Shown here in pieces: positions 1-8,809 of a stretch of 64,000 nucleotides of DNA. How positions within the stretch are numbered: the first letter of the stretch is position 1; each line of letters starts with the position of its first letter. Below the pieces are notes generated by a model. It was not told where the DNA came from. It did not search any database and worked only from the letters and a program-made list of their open reading frames with translations. The stretch is from Halococcus saccharolyticus DSM 5350 (GTDB taxonomy: Archaea > Halobacteriota > Halobacteria > Halobacteriales > Halococcaceae). The DNA lies in the NCBI RefSeq assembly GCF_000336915.1, contig NZ_AOMD01000028.1, positions 1 to 64,000 on the forward strand, given 5' to 3'. A program made the translations under genes and the position numbers.

Positions 1-916
1 GGTCGTCGGGCACGTCGTCGGCCGACCGGTCGGGGAGTTCGTCTTCGGCTTCGAGCACGGTCCGGATTTCGGGATCGGCGTTGGCGTAGAACGCGCGCAC
101 CCACGCCATCGCGTCGTCTTCGCTCGCATCGCACGCCTCGCTCACCGCGCTGCCGAGCAGTCGGAGCTGGTGGACCAACGCCCGATCGATCACGTGAGTT
201 GCATCGGCAGAGCCGATCTCGAAGTTGGGTTTGAGCGTGACGTTGAACTCGTTGCCCTGGAGGTGACAGCCCCGCCGGATCTCCTCGGGGGCCTCCGAAA
301 GCACGTCAGAACGGAGTCGGTAGAAGACGTTCTGGATGGTCTCGTCCAGCTCCTCGTAGAGGAGCTGTTTGGTCTCTGGACCGTGACCGGGCGTAAATGC
401 TCCAGTGCCCGCCTCGTACACCACGCTGAGATCGCCGGAGTGGAAGATCTCGCTACCGAGACCCTGAATCAGGAATCCCTTCACGTTTTCGAGGGTCTGA
501 CCGGTGCAGATCACGATCGGCATCCCGGCCTCGTGGAACTCGGTCAGAAAGCCGAGCGTCTCACGGGGGATCTCGTTGTCGGTGCTCCCAGCGGAGCGCA
601 GCGTCTCGTCGACATCGAGCACGAAGGCGGAGACCGGCCGACCGTGACGTTCGCAGAGATCGAGCGCGGTGAACGCCTCGTCGCGCGAGGCGTGGGCCGC
701 GATCGCCGCGAGCGGTTCGCCTCGATCGAACGACTCCCGAATCTCGGCCTTCGACTCGGCGAGCGCGCTCTCTGCGTCCTGCCAGTGATCGAGCGCGACC
801 CGCGAGTCGACCGGCGGGAACACGTCGACGAACGTCTGATACGCCCGCAGCGTCCGGGTGTCGAACCGGTCGTAGAGCTCGTACAGAAGATCGTAGCGGT
901 CGCGAGTGCGGTTCAT
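1..916 (-). CDS. HAD-superfamily hydrolase (partial, 3' end outside window)
   Basis: This gene runs leftward off the window; 305 codons are visible from the ATG at 916. Near residues 99-106 it carries the HAD motif I DxDxT (D101, D103, T105), placing it among HAD phosphatases or hydrolases, which form an aspartyl-phosphate on the first Asp. About 100 residues of helical, acidic sequence precede the motif, which is long for simple HAD enzymes. The substrate cannot be read from the sequence. A TATA-like element about 27 bp upstream fits a leaderless transcript. Confidence 0.75.
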   Translation of the reverse strand, partial: MNRTRDRYDLLYELYDRFDTRTLRAYQTFVDVFPPVDSRVALDHWQDAESALAESKAEIRESFDRGEPLAAIAAHASRDEAFTALDLCERHGRPVSAFVLDVDETLRSAGSTDNEIPRETLGFLTEFHEAGMPIVICTGQTLENVKGFLIQGLGSEIFHSGDLSVVYEAGTGAFTPGHGPETKQLLYEELDETIQNVFYRLRSDVLSEAPEEIRRGCHLQGNEFNVTLKPNFEIGSADATHVIDRALVHQLRLLGSAVSEACDASEDDAMAWVRAFYANADPEIRTVLEAEDELPDRSADDVPDD

Positions 917-938
917 ACGGAAGAACGGCGACACGGCA

Positions 939-948
939 GTATAAATCT
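939..948 (-). promoter_or_regulatory. TATA box of the HAD hydrolase gene
   Basis: Read on the minus strand this is GATTTATACT. Its centre lies about 27 bp upstream of the ATG at 916, the spacing expected when transcription starts at or next to the start codon. Confidence 0.5.
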
Positions 949-1018
949 CCGCCAGCAACGCCGGCTCAGTCCTCGGCAGGCACCGATCGTCCCTCCTGGA
1001 GAGCGTCGAGATCGGCAG

Positions 1019-1144
1019 TTGCGTGATACCACAGAGGAAGTTGCGACGTACAAAGAGGCACGAAACCTCGACGAGCCGCTCCTCGATCGGTACACAGACT
1101 GGCTGATCGATGTGACGACGCTCGACCCACGGGTCGAGGAGTGA
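1019..1144 (+). pseudogene. possible small gene or gene remnant (41 codons)
   Basis: The 340-bp gap between the HAD gene and threonine aldolase holds one stretch that reads like haloarchaeal protein: about 40 codons, acidic (about 11 Asp/Glu), ending in DPRVEE and a TGA. The only start in this stretch is TTG at 1019; the frame stays open upstream without an ATG or GTG. This looks more like the 3' end of a decayed gene than a complete gene, but a short TTG-started gene is possible. The family is not recognised. The opposite strand also reads partly open there, with a Cys- and Arg-rich composition less typical of halophiles. Confidence 0.25.
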
Positions 1145-1255
1145 CGGGATCGGCGAAGAGGCCCGACACGGTTCACGACGATCCGATCGTCAGTGGATGG
1201 GGCAAACGAGTCGCCCATCGACAGCGTATTTCACCGTCGCGTCGCTACGGGCGGT

Positions 1256-2266
1256 ATGATCGATCTCCGGAGCGATACCGTCACGCGGCCCGACGATCGG
1301 ATGCGCACGGCGGCGAGCGAGGCCGACGTCGGCGACGACGTCTACCGCGAGGACCCGACCGTGAACGAGCTCGAAGCCGAGGCCGCGGCGGCGGTCGGGA
1401 TGGAGGCTGCCCTCTACGTGCCGACCGGGACGATGGGCAACCAGGTCGCGGCGCGCACCCACACCGATCGGGGCGAAGAGCTCCTCTGCGAACGCGAGAG
1501 CCACGTCTACAAGTGGGAGGTCGGCGGGCTCGCCCAACTTTCGGGCCTCCAGCCCCGCACCGTCGACGGCGGCCCCCGCGGGACGATCACGCCCGCCGAC
1601 GTCCGCGAGGAGTACGTCGAGGAGGACGTCCACCGACCCGGGACGGGGCTGCTCTGTCTCGAAAACACGCACAATAGCAAGGGCGGTGTCGCGATCGCCC
1701 CCGAGGAGATCGACGCCGCAGCCGACGCGGCTCACGACCTCGATGTTCCCGTCCACATCGATGGCGCGCGGGTCTTCAACGCCGCGGTCGCACACGGTGT
1801 GGACGCGAGCCGGGTCGTTCGGGAAGTGGATTCCGTGATGTTCTGTCTCTCGAAGGGCCTCGGCGCACCCGTCGGCTCGGTGCTCGCGGGGAGCGAAGCG
1901 TTCATCGAGCGCGCCCGCCGCCACCGGAAGCTGTTCGGCGGCGGGATGCGCCAGGCGGGGATCATCGCCGCACCCGGTCTCGAAGCGCTCTCGAACGTCG
2001 ATCGGCTGGCCGAGGACCACGAAAACGCCGCGTTGCTCGCCGAGGGCCTCGACGACACCGACGGACTCGACGTCCAGTCACCCGAAACCAACATCGTCCT
2101 CGTCGAGACCGAGTCGACCGCCGAGGAGTTCCTCGATCGGAGCGCCGACGAAGGCGTGCGAGGGACGGCGTTCGGCGAACACGTCGTCCGCTTTTGTACC
2201 CACCTCGATGTCGATCGATCGGACGTCGAGCGCGCCGTCGAGAACGTTCGACGGGCAGTAGCCTGA
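1256..2266 (+). CDS. ltaE: low-specificity L-threonine aldolase
   Basis: A 336-residue PLP enzyme of the beta-eliminating lyase/threonine aldolase family, which cleaves L-threonine or allo-threonine to glycine and acetaldehyde. The N-terminus IDLRSDTVT is the family hallmark. Lys200 in the SVMFCLSKG segment is the Schiff-base lysine, D169 in HIDGAR contacts the pyridine nitrogen, and H83 would stack on the cofactor. The ATG at 1256 is chosen over earlier in-frame starts because it places the conserved N-terminus directly after Met. Length is normal and the gene stands alone. Confidence 0.93.
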   Translation: MIDLRSDTVTRPDDRMRTAASEADVGDDVYREDPTVNELEAEAAAAVGMEAALYVPTGTMGNQVAARTHTDRGEELLCERESHVYKWEVGGLAQLSGLQPRTVDGGPRGTITPADVREEYVEEDVHRPGTGLLCLENTHNSKGGVAIAPEEIDAAADAAHDLDVPVHIDGARVFNAAVAHGVDASRVVREVDSVMFCLSKGLGAPVGSVLAGSEAFIERARRHRKLFGGGMRQAGIIAAPGLEALSNVDRLAEDHENAALLAEGLDDTDGLDVQSPETNIVLVETESTAEEFLDRSADEGVRGTAFGEHVVRFCTHLDVDRSDVERAVENVRRAVA

Positions 2267-2306
2267 GACGGCGTTCGGCGGGTGGTGGCAGTATTCGTCG
2301 TGTCGG

Positions 2307-2438
2307 CTACCGCCGGCCGCGTCTGCTGCCTTCGCGGAACGCGGTCGCGGTGCGCCGGAGCAACAGATAGGCCGCGAAGACGACGAGGAGAATCATCGCG
2401 AGAAGCCCGAGGAGCACCGGGTCGATGCCGAAGACCAT
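2307..2438 (-). CDS. 43-aa single-span membrane protein
   Basis: A short gene in the gap after threonine aldolase: ATG at 2438, TAG at 2307. The product starts MVFGIDPVLLG, has one hydrophobic helix of about 22 residues (residues 7-28) and ends in an Arg-rich tail, RRGRR, so the C-terminus is probably cytosolic by the positive-inside rule. Start, span and tail form a coherent unit, and upstream of the ATG the frame has no clear extension. The function is unknown; it resembles the many uncharacterised haloarchaeal one-helix proteins. Confidence 0.6.
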   Translation of the reverse strand: MVFGIDPVLLGLLAMILLVVFAAYLLLRRTATAFREGSRRGRR

Positions 2439-2493
2439 GTGTGACGATACCGTCGCCGGCCTAAAGCCGTTTCGGGGAGACGGGACGATCAGG

Positions 2494-3006
2494 CTACGTC
2501 GAGGCCCGGAACTCCTCGAAGACGGTTCCGTCTGGATCGCGGAGTCGACCGTCGAGGTCCGATCCAGCGTCGGTCACGATTTCGGCGTAGCCGGGACGGT
2601 TCCATCGCGGATCGGCGTGACTCCCCGGATTGAGGAGCGTGCATTCGCCCGTGTCGACGACTCCCGGACGATGTGAGTGCCCCGATATCACGAGGTCGGC
2701 GTGGTTCTGCCGGCCGAACAGACTCAGTCCCGTTTCGTCGCGGTCGTCGCCGTGGGTGAGCGCGATCCGGACTCCCTCGTGCTCGACGACGCGCTCGGCT
2801 GGCAGGCGGTCGCGGACCGCCGGCGTGGCGTTGTTGCCGTGGACGGCGACGAACTCCCGACACTCGGCTGCGAACGCATCGAGGACGGCCTCGGTGGTGA
2901 GATCGCCGGCGTGAACCACGAGATCGGCCGCACGGACGGTTTCGAGGAGTCGGTCGTTGAGGCAGTGGCCGTCCGTTCCGTGGGTATCGGCGAGGGCGAC
3001 GATCAC
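2494..3006 (-). CDS. YfcE/MJ0936-type metallophosphoesterase
   Basis: A 170-residue calcineurin-like phosphoesterase. From the GTG at 3006 the protein begins directly with the first beta strand, VIVALADTHG. All metal ligands are in order: D7 and H9, D35 in HAGD, N58 in GNN, H85 in THGD, H110 and H112 in GHSH. The family is a two-metal phosphodiesterase; the physiological substrate is not determined. An upstream TTG at 3045 would add 13 basic residues and abut the next gene, so the GTG is preferred. Confidence 0.85.
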   Translation of the reverse strand: MIVALADTHGTDGHCLNDRLLETVRAADLVVHAGDLTTEAVLDAFAAECREFVAVHGNNATPAVRDRLPAERVVEHEGVRIALTHGDDRDETGLSLFGRQNHADLVISGHSHRPGVVDTGECTLLNPGSHADPRWNRPGYAEIVTDAGSDLDGRLRDPDGTVFEEFRAST

Positions 3007-3045
3007 GGTCGGAGCTACGCGCCGGAGAGCAAAAATCGTCCGCAA

Positions 3046-3420
3046 TCAGAGGAATTCGCGGACTTCGGCGTACCACATGTCGTGATGGTCAAGCGCGTCG
3101 ATTCGGCGGGCGATCACGACCGCGAGGACGTGCCAGCACGCCTGGTCGGGGTCGTCGGGATCGAGGTTGTACGCCGAATCCTTGCAGGTACAGCCGCCGT
3201 CCTCGACGATGTACTCCTCGGTGTGGCCGACCACCACGGTGAAATCGCGGTACTGCTTCACGCGGCGCTCGGCGACCGCCTCGATCGCGCGCACGCCCCG
3301 GTCGCCGTGGGCGCGGATGATGCGCTCGGTCACGTCCGAGTCGAGTTCGCCTGCCTCGGCGAGCGCCGCTCGCCACTCCTCGGTCGCCGTCACGGCCGTC
3401 CGTTCGGGTGGATCGGTCAA
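3046..3420 (-). CDS. SWIM zinc-finger protein
   Basis: A 124-residue protein with a C-terminal SWIM finger, CxCx(n)CxH: CTC near residues 77-79 and CWH near 95-97, separated by an acidic loop. The preceding VKQYRDFTVVVGHTEEYIV strands match the usual beta hairpin before SWIM fingers. SWIM domains bind DNA or protein; no enzymatic domain is present. The start is uncertain: TTG at 3420 gives the full length, while a GTG at 3393 would remove nine residues. Its 3' end abuts the upstream region of the phosphoesterase, so the two may be co-transcribed. Confidence 0.75.
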   Translation of the reverse strand: MTDPPERTAVTATEEWRAALAEAGELDSDVTERIIRAHGDRGVRAIEAVAERRVKQYRDFTVVVGHTEEYIVEDGGCTCKDSAYNLDPDDPDQACWHVLAVVIARRIDALDHHDMWYAEVREFL

Positions 3421-3465
3421 AACACGTTCGATGGTCGGTGACCATGCGCGCCCCGTTCGAGCGGT

Positions 3466-3637
3466 TCAGAGACGCGCCTCGGGCGGGACGAACGGCCCGA
3501 CCGAGACCGTGTAGCGAGCCACCGAGGCGGTCCGGAGGATGTAGCTGAGGAGGATCGCGAGTGGGACGAACACGACCGCTGGCCGGGGTTACGACGACGA
3601 GCGCCGCGAGCAATCGGAGCCGGTATCGCTCGGCCAC
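3466..3637 (-). pseudogene. frameshifted small membrane protein (56 codons if repaired)
   Basis: From a GTG at 3637 the minus strand reads [16 protein letters not shown], a basic start and half of a membrane helix. The frame then becomes unlike protein. One base over, it continues coherently as [17 protein letters not shown], then VARYTVSVGPFVPPEARL and a TGA at 3466. The break falls in a run of four identical bases (3585-3588); removing one restores a continuous 56-residue one- to two-helix protein. Either the gene is inactivated or there is a homopolymer sequencing error. The family is not recognised. Confidence 0.5.
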
Positions 3638-3832
3638 TGCCCCACCGACAGAGGTTCGGGTCTTAGTCACTCCGGAAGTCTTCGCCTGCACCAAGGACGT
3701 GCGAAGGCTCACTGTAGCTGGCTGGAGTGCTGTTACGGTCGGGTTCGGCCACGATCGTACCTACAGACGCGCCCACTGCCAGTCGTGGCCACGGAGCGGG
3801 TCGCTTTTCGCGTTCGGCGACCCAGCCCCGCC

Positions 3833-4951
3833 ATGCAGGTTTCGGAGGGGGGGCTCTCCTTTCGCGTCCCCGAACAGCCCGAAGCGGGGATCGGCGACGA
3901 CGTCTTCTTCAATTCCGATCAGGAGTTGAACCGGGATCTCACCGTCGCAGTGCTTCGAACGGTGCGTGACCGCGAGGACCGCGAATCGTATCTCGACGCG
4001 ACCGCCGCGACCGGCGTACGGGGCGTGCGTGCGGCGAACGAGGGCTACGACGCGACGTTGTGTGATGTCGATTCCGACGCGACAGACCTCTGTCGAGCGA
4101 ATTTGGAGCGGAACGATCTCGACGGCAGGGTGAAAACCCGGAACGCGAACGCGCTCATGCACGAGGAGCGCTTCGACGTGGTCGATCTCGATCCGTTCGG
4201 CACGCCGATCCCCTTCGCCGACGCCGCCTTCCGGAGCGCGCGCCACCTCGTCTGCGTCACCGCGACCGACACCGCGCCGCTATGTGGCGCACACAAAGAA
4301 AGCGGTATCCGGTCGTACAGTGCCGTCCCGCAGAACACCGAGTACCACCCCGAGATGGGGCTCCGGATCTTGCTGGGGGCTCTCGTCCGGACCGCCGCAC
4401 GATACGACGTCGCCGCCATCCCCGTGCTGAGTCACGCCACGAGTCACTACGTCCGGACGTATCTCGACCTCTCCCGGCGGGCGAGCGACGCGAACGACGC
4501 GCTCGAATCGGTGGGACACGTCCACCACTGCTTTTCGTGTCTCCACCGAGAGTCCGAGACAGGTCTCACCGCTCGCCCGCCGGACGAATGTCCGGTCTGT
4601 GGGGCGAATATCCGAACCGCGGGCCCGCTCTGGCTCGACCAGCCCCACGACCGCGGGTTCGTCGGGGACGTCCGCGAACGACTCACCGACGAGTTGAGCA
4701 CCGCCGAGCGTGCCCGCGACCTGCTCGACACGCTCGACGGCGAACTCGATAGTCCGACGCACTACGACCAGCACCGGCTCTGCCGGGAGTGGGGCCGCTC
4801 CGCGAGCGCGATGGACGAGTTCCTCGATCGGCTCCGTGGAGACGGATTCACAGCCTCGCGGACCCACTACGGCGGAACGACGTTCAAAACCGACGCGACC
4901 GTGGCGGAGATCGAGACCGCCACCGAGCCGGACGGCGATCGAGACCGCTGA
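3833..4951 (+). CDS. trm1: tRNA (guanine(26)-N2)-dimethyltransferase
   Basis: 372-residue Trm1, which uses SAM to form N2,N2-dimethylguanosine at tRNA position 26. The start [10 protein letters not shown] is typical for the archaeal enzyme. The Rossmann core includes [10 protein letters not shown] near residue 55 (SAM binding) and the catalytic DLDPFGTP motif at 118-125. A zinc ribbon (C233, C236, C253, C256) lies in the C-terminal RNA-binding part. The ATG at 3833 is chosen over upstream in-frame starts because it fits the family N-terminus. Confidence 0.95.
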   Translation: MQVSEGGLSFRVPEQPEAGIGDDVFFNSDQELNRDLTVAVLRTVRDREDRESYLDATAATGVRGVRAANEGYDATLCDVDSDATDLCRANLERNDLDGRVKTRNANALMHEERFDVVDLDPFGTPIPFADAAFRSARHLVCVTATDTAPLCGAHKESGIRSYSAVPQNTEYHPEMGLRILLGALVRTAARYDVAAIPVLSHATSHYVRTYLDLSRRASDANDALESVGHVHHCFSCLHRESETGLTARPPDECPVCGANIRTAGPLWLDQPHDRGFVGDVRERLTDELSTAERARDLLDTLDGELDSPTHYDQHRLCREWGRSASAMDEFLDRLRGDGFTASRTHYGGTTFKTDATVAEIETATEPDGDRDR

Positions 4952-5025
4952 GGGAGTCGATCCATGCGGCCGTCCGAGCGCGACGGAGGGTGAACTACTT
5001 GTCGTCGGGGGCGGAACCCGGCGGC

Positions 5026-5862
5026 GTGGGTGTTCGCAAGCGCGCGCGTCGGCGGTTCGAAGGGATGGAGCCGGTAGCGCGGACGGTCGTCGCGGTGGCT
5101 CGCGAGGAACAGATCACGCTGCTGGCGGCGAGCCTCGCGTACTATCTGTTTCTCGCCTTGGTCCCGCTCGTGCTCTTCGCCGTGATCGGTCTCTCGCTGT
5201 TCGGGAACGGTCTCCTCTCGCAAGCGAGCACGGCGGCGTCGGGGACGGTGCTCCCGAACGGGACGTCGGTACCGCGACAGCTCCTGACCCAGACCAGCGG
5301 CCGGGTCCGGGCAGCGGCGCTAGGGGCCGTCATTCTCGGGTGGAGCGGGCTCCGGATGTTCGGTGCGCTCGACGGGGCGTTCGCAGCGGTTTACGACGAG
5401 CGCGAGGCAGTCTCGCTTACGGGAAAACTGATCGACGCGACGCTCGTGCTCGTGACAGTGACGACCGCAGCCACGGCACTCGCCGGCATCAGCCTCGCGT
5501 TCGCGGTCGTCGTCGAGAACGGCTCCGTGCTGCGATTGCTGAGTCCGCTCCTCCTGTTCGTCACACTGGCCGTCGCCTTCCTCCCGATGTTCTACGTCCT
5601 GCCCGAGGTCGACGGCGTCTCGATCCGCGAGATCCTTCCCGGGACGCTGTTCGCCGCGCTCGCGTGGACGGTATCGGGCGTGGTCGTCCGGCTGTACGCC
5701 ACCGCGTCGAGCAGCGTCGCCCTCTACGGCGTCGTTGGCGGCCTGTTACTCGTGCTCACGTGGCTCTACGTCGGGGGCCTCGCGTTGCTGGTAGGGGCGG
5801 CGCTCAACGCGACTCTCGCCGGGCGGGTCGATCCCGATACCGAATGGCTGCCGGCGCGATAG
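5026..5862 (+). CDS. YihY/BrkB-family (UPF0761) inner membrane protein
   Basis: About 278 residues with six predicted membrane helices. The family signature is visible: EEQITLLAASLAYY before the first helix, the GLRMFGALDGAFAAVYD segment, and FYVLPEVDGVSIREILPG in the middle. Members were once misnamed ribonuclease BN; the molecular role is unknown. GTG at 5026 is chosen because it gives an Arg-rich pre-helix tail; an ATG at 5065 is an alternative. The next gene is a clear paralogue, so the pair arose by tandem duplication. Confidence 0.8.
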   Translation: MGVRKRARRRFEGMEPVARTVVAVAREEQITLLAASLAYYLFLALVPLVLFAVIGLSLFGNGLLSQASTAASGTVLPNGTSVPRQLLTQTSGRVRAAALGAVILGWSGLRMFGALDGAFAAVYDEREAVSLTGKLIDATLVLVTVTTAATALAGISLAFAVVVENGSVLRLLSPLLLFVTLAVAFLPMFYVLPEVDGVSIREILPGTLFAALAWTVSGVVVRLYATASSSVALYGVVGGLLLVLTWLYVGGLALLVGAALNATLAGRVDPDTEWLPAR

Positions 5863-5925
5863 TGCCGGGCCGCGAGCGGCGTCACGGCCCCGACGCGGGG
5901 CTCGCGGGACGTGGGTTCCCGCCGA

Positions 5926-5934
5926 TTATATATA
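5926..5934 (+). promoter_or_regulatory. TATA box of the second YihY gene
   Basis: TTATATATA centred 27 bp upstream of the GTG at 5957, predicting a leaderless transcript. It shows that the second paralogue has its own promoter rather than depending only on the first gene. Confidence 0.6.
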
Positions 5935-5956
5935 CGCCTCGGTCGAAAGCGCGGTC

Positions 5957-6817
5957 GTGAGTACCAGCGCGCGCGCGACCTCCTTCGGCCGAGCGTTCGT
6001 CGGGGAGGTTCAGGAAAAAGAGATCACGTTCATCGCGGCGAGTATCGCGTACTACGCGTTCGTCTCGCTGATTCCCCTGCTGTTGCTCCTGCTCGTCACG
6101 GTGTCGGTCGTCGTCGACCAGTCGACGGCGAACGAGATCGTGAGCGGGGCAACGAGCTCGCTGCCGGCGAGCGCACAGGAACTCGTCGAGGGTGCAGTCA
6201 GCAACCAGGATGGAGCGGGGGGCGCAACGATCGTCAGTCTCGTTGCACTACTCTGGAGCGCGCTCAAGCTGTTTCGTGGGCTCGACACCGCGTTCTCGCG
6301 GGTATACGGCCGTGAATCCGGTGGGATCGCCGCACAGGTCAAAAACGGCGTCGTCACGCTGGCCGCGATCATCCTCGGCGCGATCGTCGCGGTCGGGATC
6401 GGCGTCGCGGTCTCGTTCTGGCCGGTCGAGGTCACGTTCGCCGGCATCTCCGCGGCGGCGATCGTCGGGACGCTCGCAACGCTGCTCGCGCTCACGATCG
6501 TCCTGCTGCCGCTCTATTACTTCCTCCCTGGAAGCGATGTGACGATCCGCGAGGCGGTACCGGGGGCAGTGCTGGCTGCCGTCGGACTCACCGTCCTCCA
6601 GGTCGTGTTCCGAATCTACGCGGCACGGGCCAGTGCGTTCGAGGCCTACGGGGTTCTCGGTGGGGTGTTGTTGCTGGTGACGGTGCTGTATTTCGCCGGG
6701 ATGGTGCTCCTGCTCGGCGTGTTGTTGAACGCCCTCCTCGCCGGGCGGGTCGCCGGCCGCGAGAGGACGAACGGCGGCGGGCTTGCAGCACGGCTGCGAT
6801 CGGGAGGCCGAGCATGA
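5957..6817 (+). CDS. YihY/BrkB-family membrane protein, second paralogue
   Basis: 286 residues, six predicted helices, colinear with the preceding gene: KEITFIAASIAYYAF corresponds to EEQITLLAASLAYYL, LKLFRGLDTAFSRVYG to LRMFGALDGAFAAVYD, and YYFLPGSDVTIREAVPG to the matching central motif. The GTG start at 5957 is supported by a TATA box 27 bp upstream. The stop overlaps the ATG of the next gene (ATGA), so the two are translationally coupled. Function is unknown beyond membership of the BrkB-type family. Confidence 0.85.
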   Translation: MSTSARATSFGRAFVGEVQEKEITFIAASIAYYAFVSLIPLLLLLLVTVSVVVDQSTANEIVSGATSSLPASAQELVEGAVSNQDGAGGATIVSLVALLWSALKLFRGLDTAFSRVYGRESGGIAAQVKNGVVTLAAIILGAIVAVGIGVAVSFWPVEVTFAGISAAAIVGTLATLLALTIVLLPLYYFLPGSDVTIREAVPGAVLAAVGLTVLQVVFRIYAARASAFEAYGVLGGVLLLVTVLYFAGMVLLLGVLLNALLAGRVAGRERTNGGGLAARLRSGGRA

Positions 6818-7260
6818 GCGAGGAGGAAACCGACGACGTCGGCGATCCGGTCCGAGAAGAGGAGGGCCTGGACGAACGTATCGACGGCGATCGCACCGAG
6901 ACCGCGACCGTCGAGGACGTCGAGACGCTCCGAGCCGATGTGGTGGCGTTCGCCGACGAGGTCGAAGACCGGATCATCAAACGCGACACGCTCGAAAGCG
7001 ATCTCAAACGCTACGTCCGCAAGCGCCAACGCCGCGGCCACGCTCGAGGCTGGGGGCCGTATCTCGTGCTGCTCTACGGCACCGCGATGACGATCGGCGC
7101 GTTCGCGCTTCTCAACGGTGGCTGGGCGATCCTCGCGATGATCGTGGTCTGGCTCTCGACGCTCGGCCTCTACGTGGTGATGGTGGTCGTCGGCCTGATC
7201 GGCGGGGCGCTCGGCCTGCCAGGACGGCTTCGGGACTGGATCAGCGGGCTGCGATCGTAA
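6814..7260 (+). CDS. acidic membrane protein coupled to YihY paralogue
   Basis: 148 residues. The first 65 are very acidic and include a possible coiled segment (VEDVETLRADVVAFADEVED), followed by a basic stretch (KRYVRKRQRRGHARG). Two to three membrane helices follow (about 75-95 and 98-135). The start overlaps the preceding stop by 4 bp, implying joint expression with the YihY protein and perhaps a shared complex. I do not recognise the family. The layout suggests a cytosolic N-terminal domain tethered to the membrane. Confidence 0.75.
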   Translation: MSEEETDDVGDPVREEEGLDERIDGDRTETATVEDVETLRADVVAFADEVEDRIIKRDTLESDLKRYVRKRQRRGHARGWGPYLVLLYGTAMTIGAFALLNGGWAILAMIVVWLSTLGLYVVMVVVGLIGGALGLPGRLRDWISGLRS

Positions 7261-7312
7261 ATCGAAGGAGAAGCAGAAAGTCGTCGACCCTGCGTGAGAG
7301 GATCGAGCCGAC

Positions 7313-8683
7313 TCAGAACGTTTCGAGGTAGCGGTCTTTCTCCCACTCGCTGACCGACACCCGGTAGTCGGTGACTTCCTCGCGTTTCGCCGCGACGAAC
7401 GTCTCGGTGACGTGGTCGCCGAGCGCGTCGAGCACGACCTCGTCGGCTTCGAGCGCGTCGATCGACTCGGCCAGCGTCGTCGGCAGGGTGTCGATCCCGT
7501 ACTCCGCGCGGCGTTCTTCGTCGAACTCGTAGATGTTTTCTCGTACTGGGTCGGGAGCCTCGAGTTCGCGCTCGATGCCGTCGATCCCGGCGGCGATCAT
7601 CACTGCGAGAGCGAGATACGGGTTACAGGAGGGATCGGGCGAGCGGAGCTCGACCCGGGAGGCCGCCGGCGTACGCGCGGCGGGTTTGCGAACCAGCGCC
7701 GAGCGGTTGCGGTCCGACCACGCGACGTAGACGGGAGCCTCGTAGCCCGGGACCAGACGCTTGTAGCTGTTGATCGTCGGGTTGCAGATCGCGGTGACGG
7801 CGGGCGCGTGATCGAGAATGCCCGCGACGAACTGTTTGGCGGTCTCGCTCAGATCGAACTCGTCGGCCCCGTCGTGGAAGGCGTTCTCGCCGTCGTCGAA
7901 CAGCGAGAGGTGAGTGTGCATCCCCGACCCGTTGACGCGCGCGATCGGTTTGGGCATGAAGGTCGCGTGGAGGTCGTGCTGGGCCGCGATCGCCCGGACC
8001 ACCGACCGGAACGTCGCGACGTTGTCCGCGGTCGTGAGCGCGTCGTCGTACTCGAAGTTGATCTCGTGTTGACCCTGGGCGACCTCGTGGTGGGAGGCCT
8101 CGATGTCGAAGCCCATGTCCTCCAGCCCGTAGATGATGTCCCGGCGGACGTCGCTCGCGAGGTCCTTCGGTGCGAGATCGAAGTAACCACCGGCGTCGTT
8201 GGTTTTCGTGGTCGCGCGACCCTCCTCGTCGTGTTCGAACAGGAAGAACTCGGGTTCGGGTGCGGCGTTGACGTCGTAGCCCATCCCTTCGGCGCGATCG
8301 AGCACACGCCGGAGCACACCCCGTGGATCGCCGTCGAACGGTTCGCCCGTCGAGGTGTTCATCACGTCGCAGATCAGCCGCGCACTCGCGGTGCCGTCGT
8401 CGCGGTCGCGCCACGGCAAGATCGCGAACGTCGTCGGGTCGGGCTTGAGCCGCATGTCCGATTCCTGAATGCGGACGAACCCCTCGATCGAGGAGCCGTC
8501 GAAGTAGATCCCTTCGGTGAACGCCTTCTCGGCCTGTGAGGCGGGGATGGAGACGTTTTTCACCGTGCCGAGGATGTCGGTGAACTGGAGCCGGAGGAAG
8601 TCGACGTTGTGCTCGTCGATCCGTTCGAGAACGCGGCGGGCGTCGGTCGAGAGGTCGCCATCAGTCGGAGTTTCGTTTGTCAT
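7313..8683 (-). CDS. glnA: glutamine synthetase, type I
   Basis: 456 residues; makes glutamine from glutamate, ammonium and ATP. Family signatures are all present: DGSSIEGF (62-69), EPEFFLFE (143-150), the ATP-binding NGSGMHTH (251-258), and the C-terminal [20 protein letters not shown] block. Length is normal for GSI. The gene lies divergent from an Lrp-type regulator, an arrangement known from other haloarchaea and consistent with control by nitrogen or amino-acid supply. Confidence 0.97.
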   Translation of the reverse strand: MTNETPTDGDLSTDARRVLERIDEHNVDFLRLQFTDILGTVKNVSIPASQAEKAFTEGIYFDGSSIEGFVRIQESDMRLKPDPTTFAILPWRDRDDGTASARLICDVMNTSTGEPFDGDPRGVLRRVLDRAEGMGYDVNAAPEPEFFLFEHDEEGRATTKTNDAGGYFDLAPKDLASDVRRDIIYGLEDMGFDIEASHHEVAQGQHEINFEYDDALTTADNVATFRSVVRAIAAQHDLHATFMPKPIARVNGSGMHTHLSLFDDGENAFHDGADEFDLSETAKQFVAGILDHAPAVTAICNPTINSYKRLVPGYEAPVYVAWSDRNRSALVRKPAARTPAASRVELRSPDPSCNPYLALAVMIAAGIDGIERELEAPDPVRENIYEFDEERRAEYGIDTLPTTLAESIDALEADEVVLDALGDHVTETFVAAKREEVTDYRVSVSEWEKDRYLETF

Positions 8684-8701
8684 ACTTCGTGCCTACTCGG
8701 T

Positions 8702-8784
8702 GGGGGACCCCCGAATACAAAAACACTACCCTTCGTCGCAAATATTGAGTTTTGGGCTGGAAATGGATATTCGTAAAGTTTTAC
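8702..8784. promoter_or_regulatory. divergent glnA/lrp promoter region with dyads
   Basis: For glnA, TTTTTGTATT on the minus strand (8714-8723) sits about 35 bp from the ATG. Between it and the gene is a GGGGG-A-CCCCC dyad (8702-8712). For lrp, the dyad GTAAA-GT-TTTAC (8773-8784) lies about 32 bp before the ATG, overlapping the expected TATA/BRE position. That placement would suit autoregulation by Lrp. The dyads are visible; their role as Lrp operators is inferred. Confidence 0.4.
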
Positions 8785-8809
8785 TCCCCCGAATCGGTAC
8801 CGGAGTGTG

